Shown piece after piece: positions 1 through 9,976 of a stretch of 64,000 nucleotides of DNA. How positions within the stretch are numbered: the stretch's first letter is position 1; each line of letters opens with the position of its first letter. The notes below the pieces were generated by a model. That model did no database searches and was not told where the DNA came from. It was given only the letters and a program-made list of their open reading frames with translations. The position numbers and the translations under genes were made by a program. The stretch is from NCBI RefSeq assembly GCF_024918955.1, contig NZ_CP103423.1:372001-436000 (forward strand), in the 5' to 3' direction. Source of the stretch: Mesomycoplasma molare (lineage in GTDB: Bacteria; Bacillota_I; Bacilli_A; Mycoplasmatales; Metamycoplasmataceae).

Positions 1-1775
1 GTTCAGAACCAAAGAAATTTTTAACAAGTGGAGCATTTAAAATAAATCAAGATGAAATCATATTAGGTCCACAAGGACAAATCGTTTTAGAAAAAAATAA
101 AGATTATTACGATTCTAAAAATACAATTTCTAATAAGATAAAAATCTACTTCTCAACAGATAGAAATACAAATGCTACATTTTTTGAAGATGGTTATATT
201 TCTCAAACATATATTCCAGCTTCAAAAATAAATAAATATTGATCAAGTGAAGAATACAAAAATTATTTAAATAAAAATCAAGGTTATGGAACAATTGCTT
301 ATGGTTTTAATTTAGATAATGAAACAAATGCTAATAGTTATATTCAAGATCAAGATTTAAGAAATGCAATTTACTATTCAATAAATAGAGAAGATGCTAT
401 AAAATACGTTGGTTGAGACTTTTCATTCCCCGTAAATACTTGAACTTCTTATGGTCAATATAGAACATTCGATGGTAAAAACATTGAAACTTATTTTGGA
501 GATTTAAGTTCGAATGCAAAAAATAATAAAGAATTTCAATTACAAAATTATGACTTTTTAGTTCATTTATCAAAAGGATATACTTTTGAAAAAACAATAA
601 GAGGTGATTTTGCTTTTGATAAAGAAACAGCTCAATATTATCTAGAGCGTTTTAAAAGTAAACACCCTAATTTAAAACAAGTTCATCTAACATTTTTAAA
701 CAATTCTTCAGATGAACAAAAAAAAGCTGGACTATTTTTGAAAGAATCAGTTTTAAAAGTTTTAGGTTCATATGTTAATATTGAATTAAAAAGCTTACCA
801 GAAAATACTTTTGCTTCCTTTATAGAAGAAGGTAAATATGACATAATTTATCAAAATTATGATAAATTAGGTGGTTCAGGTGCTCATGATTATGTTTCGG
901 TATTTTTTGCTAATGATGAAATTGATAGCTTATTACAAAAAAATATAGCATTTAAAGAAAATCCTGTAGGTTCTTACACTTATGGTGAATATATAGCTAA
1001 TTTATTGTTAGATCAAATTGATAGTAAATCATCAAATCAAGAAAAAATTCAAAATATTTTAAATTCTTATTTACTAAATATAGATAATAAATTGAAATCT
1101 ATTGATGAATTAAATAGCGAATATACTTTATTAAAAAATAAAGAAAACCTTTCCAATTTAGAAATATCATCATTCGCTTCTAAATCTAGTTTATTATTAA
1201 GTGATGCATTTGCTAAAGAATTAAATGAAAATGAAGTAAAAATATATAACGCATTTTTCATAAAAAGTGCATTAGAGTATTTTTTAATTAATAATAACAA
1301 CATTAAAATCAGTCGTCTCAAAAAGATGTACATTAATTATATAACTAACTTTTTTACCGTTGATCAAATTGCAAATATTACCAAAGATACAAAACAAAGA
1401 TTAAAATTCAATCAATCAATAACTAAAGAAAATTATGTTTCATTAGATTTTTGAAATAAATTTATTGAATTATCACTGCAACTAAATACAGAAAATAGAA
1501 ATAATTATTCTGATAGAATTTCTGCTTTCTTTTCCGGAAATTTCACTGAAGCTGAATTTAAAGAAGGTTGAACTCAAGAATTAGTATACTTATTTATTGG
1601 AGAATTAGAAAAGATTATAAGAGATGGTGCTTTTGTGGTTCCTTTAATGGAAGTGGATACTAATTGAGAAATAACAAAAGTTGCGGGTGTAGATTCTTTA
1701 TATACATTCGCTTTACAATATGCCTACGATTTCACTAATCCACCATTAGCTGGATTACCTAGAAAGAGAGTTTAA
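1..1775 (+). CDS. oppA: Oligopeptide-binding protein OppA, C-terminal part (5' end outside window)
   Basis: The reading frame is open from the left edge (codons start at position 3) to a TAA 1 nt before oppB, using several UGA codons as Trp. About 590 residues are visible. The fold-level features are those of the family 5 extracellular solute-binding proteins: an early YYDSKN/IKIYF-like segment, an AIYYSINRED motif typical of the peptide-binding lobe, and a long C-terminal extension usual in mycoplasma OppA. It should capture peptides at the cell surface and hand them to OppBC; in M. hominis the orthologous protein is also an adhesin/ecto-ATPase (family knowledge, not visible here). The lipoprotein signal is outside the window. 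The assignment rests mainly on gene order with oppBCDF directly behind. Confidence 0.85.
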
Positions 1776-1776
1776 A

Positions 1777-2832
1777 ATGGAATTAATAAAGAAAAAAATA
1801 GATAATAAAAAGTATTATTATGATAATAATTTAGTTTATTTTACTAATAATAGAAATAAAGATTTGTCTTTAAAAGACAAGTTTTTAGCTATTGATTCTC
1901 CTTTTCTAAAAACCTTTATAAGATTTTCAAAAATTCTCTTAGAATTCTTTATCATTGGATTAATTGTTATTACAATAACTTTCTTTTTAATTAATGCAGT
2001 TCCTGGATCAAATACCTTAACAGCTGGTTTAGATGAATCCGCTAGAAAAGCTGTTGAAATTAAATATGGATTAAATTTACCTATTTTCCAAAGATATCTA
2101 AACTATTTAGCCGGTTTATTTAAAGGTGATTTTGGTATTTCTCTATCTTTATTTCCAGGTCAAGAAATAAATTCATTTATTTGAGAGAGATTTTATAAAT
2201 CATTTTTAATTGGAATTTTTTCCGTTGTTTTAACTGTTTCAATTGGGATTTCTATCGGAATATGAGTTGGTAAAAATCCAGGGGGCGTTCTTGATAATGT
2301 ATCAACCTTTTTAGTAAGTATCTTTTCATCAGTTCCTTCAATAATTTTTGCCTTAATATTAGTATTTTTAGGAAGATTAATTAGATTACCTTATATTTTC
2401 GATCATAAAGATTTATTTACATATATTCTACCCGGATTAGCTCTTTCGTTAGGAAGTATTATTGTTTATATAAAATATATAAGAACAGAATTAAATCGAG
2501 AACTTAATTCTGTGCATGCTAAATTTGCTTATCTTAAAGGTTTATCTAAAAGTAGATTTGTTTGAATGCATGCTTTAAAACCTTCTTTATTCCCGATAGC
2601 AACATTTTTCCCTGCTGTAATTTTTGGATCATTTATTGGAAGTATATTTATTGAACAAATTTTCTTTATTTCCGGTTCAGGAGCGACATTATTACAAGCT
2701 ATTCAAACAAAAGATTATAATGTAATTTTATTTTTAATTGTTATTTACTCTTTCTTAACAATTATTTCTTATGCTGCTCGTGACATCTTGTATGAAGTTA
2801 TTGATCCTAGAATTAGAAGAAAGGGAGCTTAA
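1777..2832 (+). CDS. oppB: Oligopeptide ABC transporter permease OppB
   Basis: A 351-aa membrane protein that forms one half of the peptide channel. An N-terminal cytoplasmic stretch of about 45 residues precedes the first membrane span, followed by the classic OppB/DppB motif around residues 70-115 (NAVPGS, then KYGLNLPIFQRYLNYLAG). The C-terminal part has the coupling-helix region (KGLSKSRFVWMHALKPS) that contacts the ATPases, and several Trp are encoded by UGA. ATG lies 1 nt after the oppA stop and the TAA is 1 nt before oppC, so it is in the middle of one tight operon. Length agrees with mycoplasma OppB. Confidence 0.93.
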
Positions 2833-2833
2833 A

Positions 2834-3862
2834 ATGTCACTTTTTAATAAAATAAAACAAAAAATCTTTCAAAAAAATAATGCTAAAAAAGAACTAGATG
2901 AAATAGATAGGGAGACCTTAAAATTAGCTCCTAACCCAATGCTGCAACCATTTCAATATCAAGCATGAAAATTAGTCGGTAAAACTTTTGATTACCACAT
3001 AGATTCGCAATTAAAACCACAATCTAAAAAATTCAAAGAATTTGTTTATCGTTATTCAAATAATTCTTCTGGAGTTTTAGGCGTATTAATAATTTTTGTA
3101 CTTATAATATTAGCTTTAATTATTCCTTTTACAACTTTAGACCCTAATTTAAGTGATGTAAATAATCGCTCCTTAACATTTAATCAAACCGATTCAAATG
3201 GTATTTATCATTTATTTGGAACTGATAGTTTGGGAAGAGACTTTTGAGCTCGTTTATGACACGGTTTAAGGTATTCATTAGCACTAGCTTTTGTTGTAAC
3301 ATTTATTGAAGTATTTATAGGTTTAACTTTCGGAATAATGATGGGTCAATTTAATAAATTTGATAAATTTCTAACTTTCATTATTAAAATTTTATCCGTT
3401 GTTCCTACTATATTAATTTTAATTTTAATTACAATTATAGCTAAACCGACATTTTGAGTAATTGCTTTATCACTTTCTTTAACATCTTGAACAGGTATGG
3501 CTAACCAAATTCGAGCACAAGTAAAAAGAGCAAAAAATTTTGAATGAGTATCAGCATCAAAAGTTTTAGGAACACCAATTTATAAAATTTTGTTAAATTA
3601 TGTACCTGTAATTTTACCAATATTAATTACCCAATTAGTTTTTACAATTCCTGGAGTCGTTTTATCAGAAACTTCTTTATCTTTTATAGGATTAGCAATA
3701 GAAGATATTCCTACATTAGGTAATTTGATTTCTGATGGACAAAAGGATTTCCCAACTTATTTAAGATATGTTTTTGTGCCTTCTACATTTTTAGTTTTAA
3801 TTACAACTAGTGTTCAATTAATTGGATCTAGTGTACAAGATTCTTTAAGAAGACAAAGATAG
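2834..3862 (+). CDS. oppC: Oligopeptide ABC transporter permease OppC
   Basis: A 342-aa permease, the second half of the channel. The start chosen is the ATG at 2834 (MSLFNKIKQK), preceded by GGGAGCTT in the end of oppB. Residues 1-75 are hydrophilic, then a membrane span (VLGVLIIFVLIILALIIPF), and the OppC-typical FGTDSLGRDFWARLWHGLR motif (residues about 133-150). The EAA coupling loop reads ASKVLGTPIYKILLNYVPVILP. It ends 7 nt before oppD. Several Trp are UGA codons, which splits the frame under the standard code but is normal here. Confidence 0.93.
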
Positions 3863-3869
3863 AGGTTTT

Positions 3870-5093
3870 ATGAAAAAGAATTATAAAAGAACATTAAAAT
3901 ATTTTTGGCTTAGAATAAAAAAACAATATTCAAAAATTAAAAAATATCTTTTTAATTTTTTATCTAATAAAAGAAACAAAAAAAGTTTTGATTTAGAAAA
4001 AATTCTATCTAATGCTAAATATAAAACTTTAAAAAGTGGGGAAAAATTAAAAATTGCAGCTCAAATTGATGATATTCATTTATCTTTTTTAAACCCAGCA
4101 AGACCTGGAGAAAAAAATAAAGTCTTAAGAGGAACTTCTTTAAAAATTTATGAAGGTAAAGTTCATGCGATAATTGGAGAATCAGGATCAGGTAAATCTG
4201 TTATTACTTCTTTACTTTATGGTTTACCAGGGAATAATGCAGTAATTGATTCGGGAGAAATAAAACTTTACAATAATAATGTTGAAAAATTTTCATTAAA
4301 AGATTGAGAAAAATCGAATTTTAGAGGAAGAATCGTTTCGGCAGTATTTCAAAATCCTATGTCTACATTAAATCCAACAATGAAAGTAGGAGATCAAATC
4401 ATTGAAGGAATGCTTTTAAACAAAATTGTTAAAACTAAAAAAGAAGCTTATGATAGAGCTGTTGAGTTTTTAAAGTTAACAAAAATAAATGATCCAGAAG
4501 CGGTAATGAAACTTTATCCTCATGAAATGTCTGGAGGGATGGTTCAAAGAGTTGTAATAGCAGCTATTGTTGCTTTGGAACCTAAAATTCTAGTAATGGA
4601 TGAGCCAACAACAGCTTTAGATCCTACAGTTCAAGCTCTAGTTTTAGACGTTGTTAAAAATTTACAAGAGAAATTAAAATTAGCAATAGTTTTTATTACC
4701 CATGATTTAGGAGTTGTAGCTTCTATTGCAGATTATATTTCCATTATGTATGCAGGTCAAATTATAGAAGAAGGAACATCAGAAGAAATTTTACGTTATC
4801 CACAACATCCTTATACATGAGGACTTATATTAAGTATGCCAGATTTAAATAAAGGAGAAAGACTTTCTACTATTAGAGGAAGCGTTCCTTCTAATTTAAA
4901 CAATATTAAAGGTGATGCTTTTGCTGTGAGAAATGATTTTGCTTTAGGAAGAGACTTTGAAATTGAACCAGATTTTTATTATGTTTCAGAAACTCATAGA
5001 GTTAAATCAGCTCTTTTAGATAAGCAAGCTCCTAAATACAATCCACCAAAAGTTATTCAAAAATTGTGAAAGGAATATTTAAATGAAAAATAG
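3870..5093 (+). CDS. oppD: Oligopeptide ABC transporter ATP-binding protein OppD
   Basis: A 407-aa nucleotide-binding subunit powering OppBC. It has a basic N-terminal extension of about 65 residues, Walker A GESGSGKS near residue 105, Q-loop FQNPMSTLNPT, signature MSGGMVQR, Walker B ILVMDEPTTALD and the H-loop FITHDLGVV, followed by the oligopeptide/dipeptide C-terminal domain (YPQHPYTWGL). The UGA at 5067 is Trp, so translation continues to the TAG at 5091 and overlaps the oppF start by 11 nt, which suggests translational coupling. Confidence 0.93.
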
Positions 5094-6420
5094 TCAATCA
5101 TCTGAAAAAACTTATTTAATCAAAAAAAATCCTTTCTTTAAAAAAAGAATAATTAGAAAAAATGTTAAAGGTCTAGAGGAGATGTTGGAACCTAAACATA
5201 ATGAAGAGATTTTAGCTAAATTAAGAAATGTTGATATTGTTTATGGTTCAGGTAGCAAGGAATTTAAAGCTGTTTCAGATATTAATTTAAATATTTATAA
5301 AGGTGAAGTTTTAGGATTAGTAGGTGAATCAGGTTCAGGGAAAAGTACAATTGGAAAAACACTCGTAGGATTAGTTCCTTATTCTTTTGGTGAAATATCT
5401 TTATTAGATAAAGTTTTACCTAAAAAAATGACTAGAGGTTTTAAAATTGGTAAAAAACTAAAAGAATACAAAAAAATTGAAGAGTTTATGGTTCAAAAAG
5501 TTCAAATGATTTTTCAAGATCCAGCTAACTCATTAAACCCTCATGCTACAGTAGAAAAAATAGTTTCTGAAGGATTAGTTAACTTTAAAAATTCTAAAGA
5601 GATATATCTTTTTAATTTTGATCAGGAAGCCAAAAAAACAATTTATGATTTAATAAAAAAAGACCAAAACTTTAATAGTCAATTTTATATTGAATTTGAA
5701 AAGGAATTAGATTTTAATATAGCACAAAACTCTTCTATAAGTTATAACTGTCTTTTTGAAAAACTTTTAACTAAATTAGAAGAAGATAAAAAAAATGATT
5801 TAGTTCTAAAACTAAAAGAGCTAAAACTAAAAAGAGATAATCTTAGTTTAATTACAGAATCAGAAGCAAAAAAAGAATTAGTAAAAGAAATTTTAAAATC
5901 TGTTGGATTAGATGATTCGGTTTTACCAAGGTATCCTTTAGAGTTTTCAGGTGGACAACAACAAAGAATTGGTATATCTAGAGCAGTAGTTTTAAGACCA
6001 CAGTTACTAGTTGCTGATGAGCCAATTTCTGCGCTTGATGTTTCAATACAAGCGCAAGTAGTAAATATTTTTAATGATTTAAAAGAAAAATATAATTTAA
6101 CTATTTTATTTATAGCTCACGACTTGCGTATGGTGGAATATATTTCAGATCGAATCGCGGTAATGAACAAGGGAAGAATTCTAGAAATAGGAAAAACAGA
6201 AGAGATAATGAATAAATCATTACACCCTTATACTAAAAGTTTATTAGATGCAGTGCCTTCTATTCATGGCAAAAAAGGAAGTTTAATAGGCTATGTGTAT
6301 GATGCTAATATGCATAAATATGATAAAAATAATCAACCAGAATGAATAAAAATTAATGATGATCATTATGTTTTAGCTACAAAAGAAGAAATAGAAAAAT
6401 GAAAGAAAGGAAAATATTAA
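5083..6420 (+). CDS. oppF: Oligopeptide ABC transporter ATP-binding protein OppF
   Basis: A 445-aa ATPase partner of OppD. Walker A is GESGSGKS near residue 85, Q-loop FQDPANSLNPHATV, signature FSGGQQQR, Walker B LLVADEPISALD and H-loop FIAHDLRMV. Between Q-loop and signature lies a lysine- and glutamate-rich insertion of roughly 100 residues, as is usual in mycoplasma OppF proteins. The C-terminal oligopeptide domain includes HPYTKSLLDAVPSIHG. UGA at 6343 and near 6400 are read as Trp and the real stop is TAA at 6418. A lipoprotein gene starts 3 nt later and is probably co-transcribed. Confidence 0.93.
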
Positions 6421-6423
6421 TTA

Positions 6424-8160
6424 ATGAAAAAAAGTAAAAAAGCTTTTTTATTATTAGCAGGATTATCTCCTATATTAACTGTTGTTTCATGTCAAGTCCA
6501 AGAAACTATAAATTCTAATAATGGATCGAACAACGCTAATAATAATGATAATAATAAAGCTTCAGAAAGTAATGAAGATATTTTAAAACAATTAATAGAT
6601 GAATTAAATTTAAAAATTTCTTCAAATAAAAAATTAGAATTTCAGTTATCTTTAATAGAAAATAAAGCAAATAAAGAAAAACTTTTAGAAATTCAAAAAT
6701 CTTTTAATGATTATCTTTCTAATCTTAAGATAGAAACTATTGAAAAATATGCAAATAAACTAGTTGAAAATAAAGAAGCTTTAATTTCTAAATTAAATCA
6801 AAGTGAAACTGAAAATAAAATTAATGAATCTAAAAAAGAAATCATTAATGAATTAAATAAACAGAAAGAAAGTGAATATAATTCTAAAAAAGCAGAATTT
6901 TCAGAAAAAATAGAAACTACTAGAATTGAATCTAGAAAAGATAAATTAAAAAAAGAACTAGAGAAAGTTTTAGTATACACAGATACCTTTGCTTTTGAAG
7001 AATTTTTAAATAAAGAATTAGAATTAGATGCAACAGAATTTGCTAAAATAGAAAAAGCTAAATTAGATCGTTCTAAAATTTTAGCAAAAGCTTATATAGA
7101 AATTTTAGAAGAAAGTAATAGACCATCTTTCGAAACTAAACTAGATGAAGCTAAAACAGAAGAAAATATAAATTCTATTATTTCAGAAATTAAAAATTCA
7201 TTAAATCAAACTGATACAAATGTCTTATCAAGATTTAAGAATGTTATTTTATCATGAATCGAAAAATTAACGGATAAAAAAGCCGATGATAAAATCACTA
7301 CTTTCGAATCAAAAGCTAATAAAACAAATGCAACATTCGAAAATCATGTTACTACATTAGGTGAGGTAATTTCTAGATATTCAAAAGAATTAGAAACAAT
7401 AAGAACAAGAGCTTTAACAAGATCTAAATCACTTTCAAGATATGATTCTGAAAAAGGCGCTCAATTTAGTATTCAAGCAGAAGAATTTACTGATAAAACT
7501 AGTCTTGAAGAATTTTCTAATAATATTTTAACTGAAATTAGAAAATATAAACCATATATAGAACTAGAACCTTTATATAATCCAGATAATGATCCGAAAT
7601 TAGAAAATAAAAAACAATTAACATTTGAATACTTAAAGGATTTTTTCATAACATCTGCATATACCTCAACTAGAGTTAGCTCAACTACAACTTTCGCTGA
7701 TAAAGAGTATAGATTAGAAACTCAAAGAACATCTAGAAATAACCAATTAATTAAATCAGGAAAACCAGAAATAGTTAGAACATATGATTTAACTGCAGAA
7801 GATAAACTTATTAGACAAAAATTATTTGAATTAAAAGAAGCAGTAATTGAAGAATTTTATGGAACTCCACAAACAGTAAATGCTTCAGAACCTTATAAGC
7901 AATATTTCTTTAAAAATAGGTTATCAGAAGATACATATAGAACTACAAGAATTAATATTTCTAGATTATTATATACAATTGATAAGGCGATAATTGACGG
8001 ATATTTTTATGAAGAAGTATACATAGCGTTAAGCGGAACGGATTTAGATGGTAATATTCTTAAAAAAGAAGCCAATAGAGCAGGAAATTTCACAGAAAAA
8101 ATTCCATTTGATTTTAATGAACTAAAAGAATTTTTAAAAGGGATTAATAATTTACGTTAA
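6424..8160 (+). CDS. Surface lipoprotein, unknown function
   Basis: A 578-aa protein with a prolipoprotein signal (MKKSKKAFLLLAGLSPILTVVSC, lipobox VVSC, Cys at 23). An Asn-rich low-complexity linker (about residues 30-48) is followed by Lys/Glu-rich heptad-like sequence to about residue 275 that looks like coiled coil, then a more mixed C-terminal region from about 390 with many Thr/Arg (TSAYTSTRVSSTTTF) that may be a folded domain. It starts 3 nt after oppF and ends at the operon terminator, so it is likely the last gene of the opp operon. I recognise no family. UGA at 7255 is Trp. Confidence 0.8.
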
Positions 8161-8166
8161 AAAAAC

Positions 8167-8195
8167 AAAATCTAGATCTTATCTAGATTTTTTTT
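8167..8195. terminator. Rho-independent terminator between convergent units
   Basis: An 11-bp perfect stem (AAAATCTAGAT, loop CTT, ATCTAGATTTT) with an extended T run on the plus side and an A run on the left side. It can end both the opp operon and the convergent minus-strand nuclease gene that stops at 8249. Confidence 0.85.
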
Positions 8196-8248
8196 AATTA
8201 AATTTATAAAATTCAGAACGTATAAAGTTAATAAAGTGTTTTTTTTGG

Positions 8249-9976
8249 CTATTTATTTAATATTTCTCAAAGTCCTTCAGTTATAAACTTAGTTCTTTCT
8301 TCAATTTTGTCATTGTTTCAATTTTCTATTTTTGAATTAGAAAGGTTTTTAAGAACTTCAATGTTTGAATTTTCATATATCCCTTTCTTAATTGTGAAAC
8401 AATCATCACTAGCTTTAATATTAGTAGATTTTTCTATAGGAATTTTATTACCTATTTGTTCTATAAACTCTTTTTCTGTTTCTTTATCAGTTGAATAAGC
8501 AATTCAACTTTTAGGTTTTATATGTTCTGTTTCTCAAATTTTTGGTAACAAATCTTCTTGTTTATATAAATGATAAGTAACTGCTTTTAAAATCATTTTT
8601 AAAATATTATTGTGTGGAATTTTAACTTTTTCTTTAAAAATCTCATAGTTAATACTATTAGTTAAAAAAGAATTTATATTTAAATCTCTTTTAAAAATCA
8701 AATTATTTAATTGAACAATTCTTGGTTTTATATAGTTAATATTAGGTTGATCTATGTATTCTAATAATATTCAAGCGCTAAACTTTTTTAAAAATATTTC
8801 AAATTCTTTTTCTGTTGTATCATCATTTTCTAATAACTTATCGTAATTAGTTAAAAAGAAGTTAACTACAGGATATTTTCAAAATTCATTCGGATAAAAA
8901 GTCAGTATATCTAGCGATTTAAGTATATTTTTATTTTTAGTTCATTTAAATTTTTGATTTTTATCTTGTAAATTTTCATGCAATTTAAAAATGATGTGTC
9001 ATAATTCGTTGATTTTTTCTAAAGATTCAATTATTTTATTATGTAGATTTGCATCTTTTTCTTCTTTAAAATATTTTAAAAAGAAGTTTCTTACACCTGG
9101 AGTAGTAGACTTGGTATCATTCTTGGTTGCTCTTATGTAAAACATATAGTAATAAAATAAACTTTGCATTGATTCATTTACATTTTTAGAACTATCTTCT
9201 ATATTTTTTCAATTTGATATAAATTGATCTTTTTCTTCTTTATTAACTAAACTTTTATATATACTAGATTTAAAAATATCAGAATCAGAAAGTAACATTC
9301 CTCTATTATTTAATGTAAAAAAGATAGTTAATGCTGTATCTTGAGAATTAGCAGTTATAGGAAATACAACCACTTCATGAATAATTATATAGAAAAAATT
9401 ATATATTCCTTCAGCTTCATTTTTCATTTTTTCTTCTATAAGTTTTTCTAATTTTATGTAATTTTTTGAGTAATTATCTTTTGCTTTTTCTTTAGCTTCT
9501 CCTGTAATTAAAATATTTTGAAAAATTTCTTCTTCTTTTTTATTTATAACTTCTGATTTAATTGTTAAAGAATTTTTATCAATAGTTCTAGAAATTTTAT
9601 TATTTATTTTTCAAATACAAATCTCTATATCTTTAGATAATTGTTTAGCTTCTTCAGATTGTTGAGAAGAATTTTCTAAAATTTTATGTATTGCCCTTAA
9701 TAGTAATAATAAAGATGTTATTCTTTGTTGACCATCTATTATTTCATTTTGTTTTTCAGAATTTATAAAAGAAACTATAGAACCTAAAAAATAGTTTTCT
9801 TCTTTATTTAAATCGTTTTTACTTAAATAAAAGTCTCAAATATCATTAAAAAGAGTCTCTACTTGTTCTTCAGTTCAAGAATATGGTCTTTGATACTCAG
9901 GAATTAAAAATTCCTTTTCTTGACTTTCGCTTAATAAATTAAAAATTGTTTTTTTATTTTCGTTTATATTATTCAT
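8249..9976 (-). CDS. DUF262/DUF1524 (GmrSD-type) nuclease
   Basis: A 575-aa protein. The N-terminal DUF262 ParB-like domain shows IPEYQRPYSW at residues 25-34 and the nucleotide-site motif DGQQR at 81-85, preceded by YFLGSIV. The C-terminal DUF1524 HNH domain shows ETEHIKPKSWI with EH at 484-485 and a downstream GNK...STNIKASDDCFTIKKGIYENS block, which is the second half of the His-Me finger. This is the domain order of single-chain GmrSD/BrxU-type, usually modification-dependent (type IV) restriction enzymes. The ATG overlaps the stop of the upstream DUF4116-repeat gene by 8 nt, so the two are translationally coupled. Target specificity cannot be read from sequence. No methyltransferase is next to it. 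Many Trp are UGA. Confidence 0.9.
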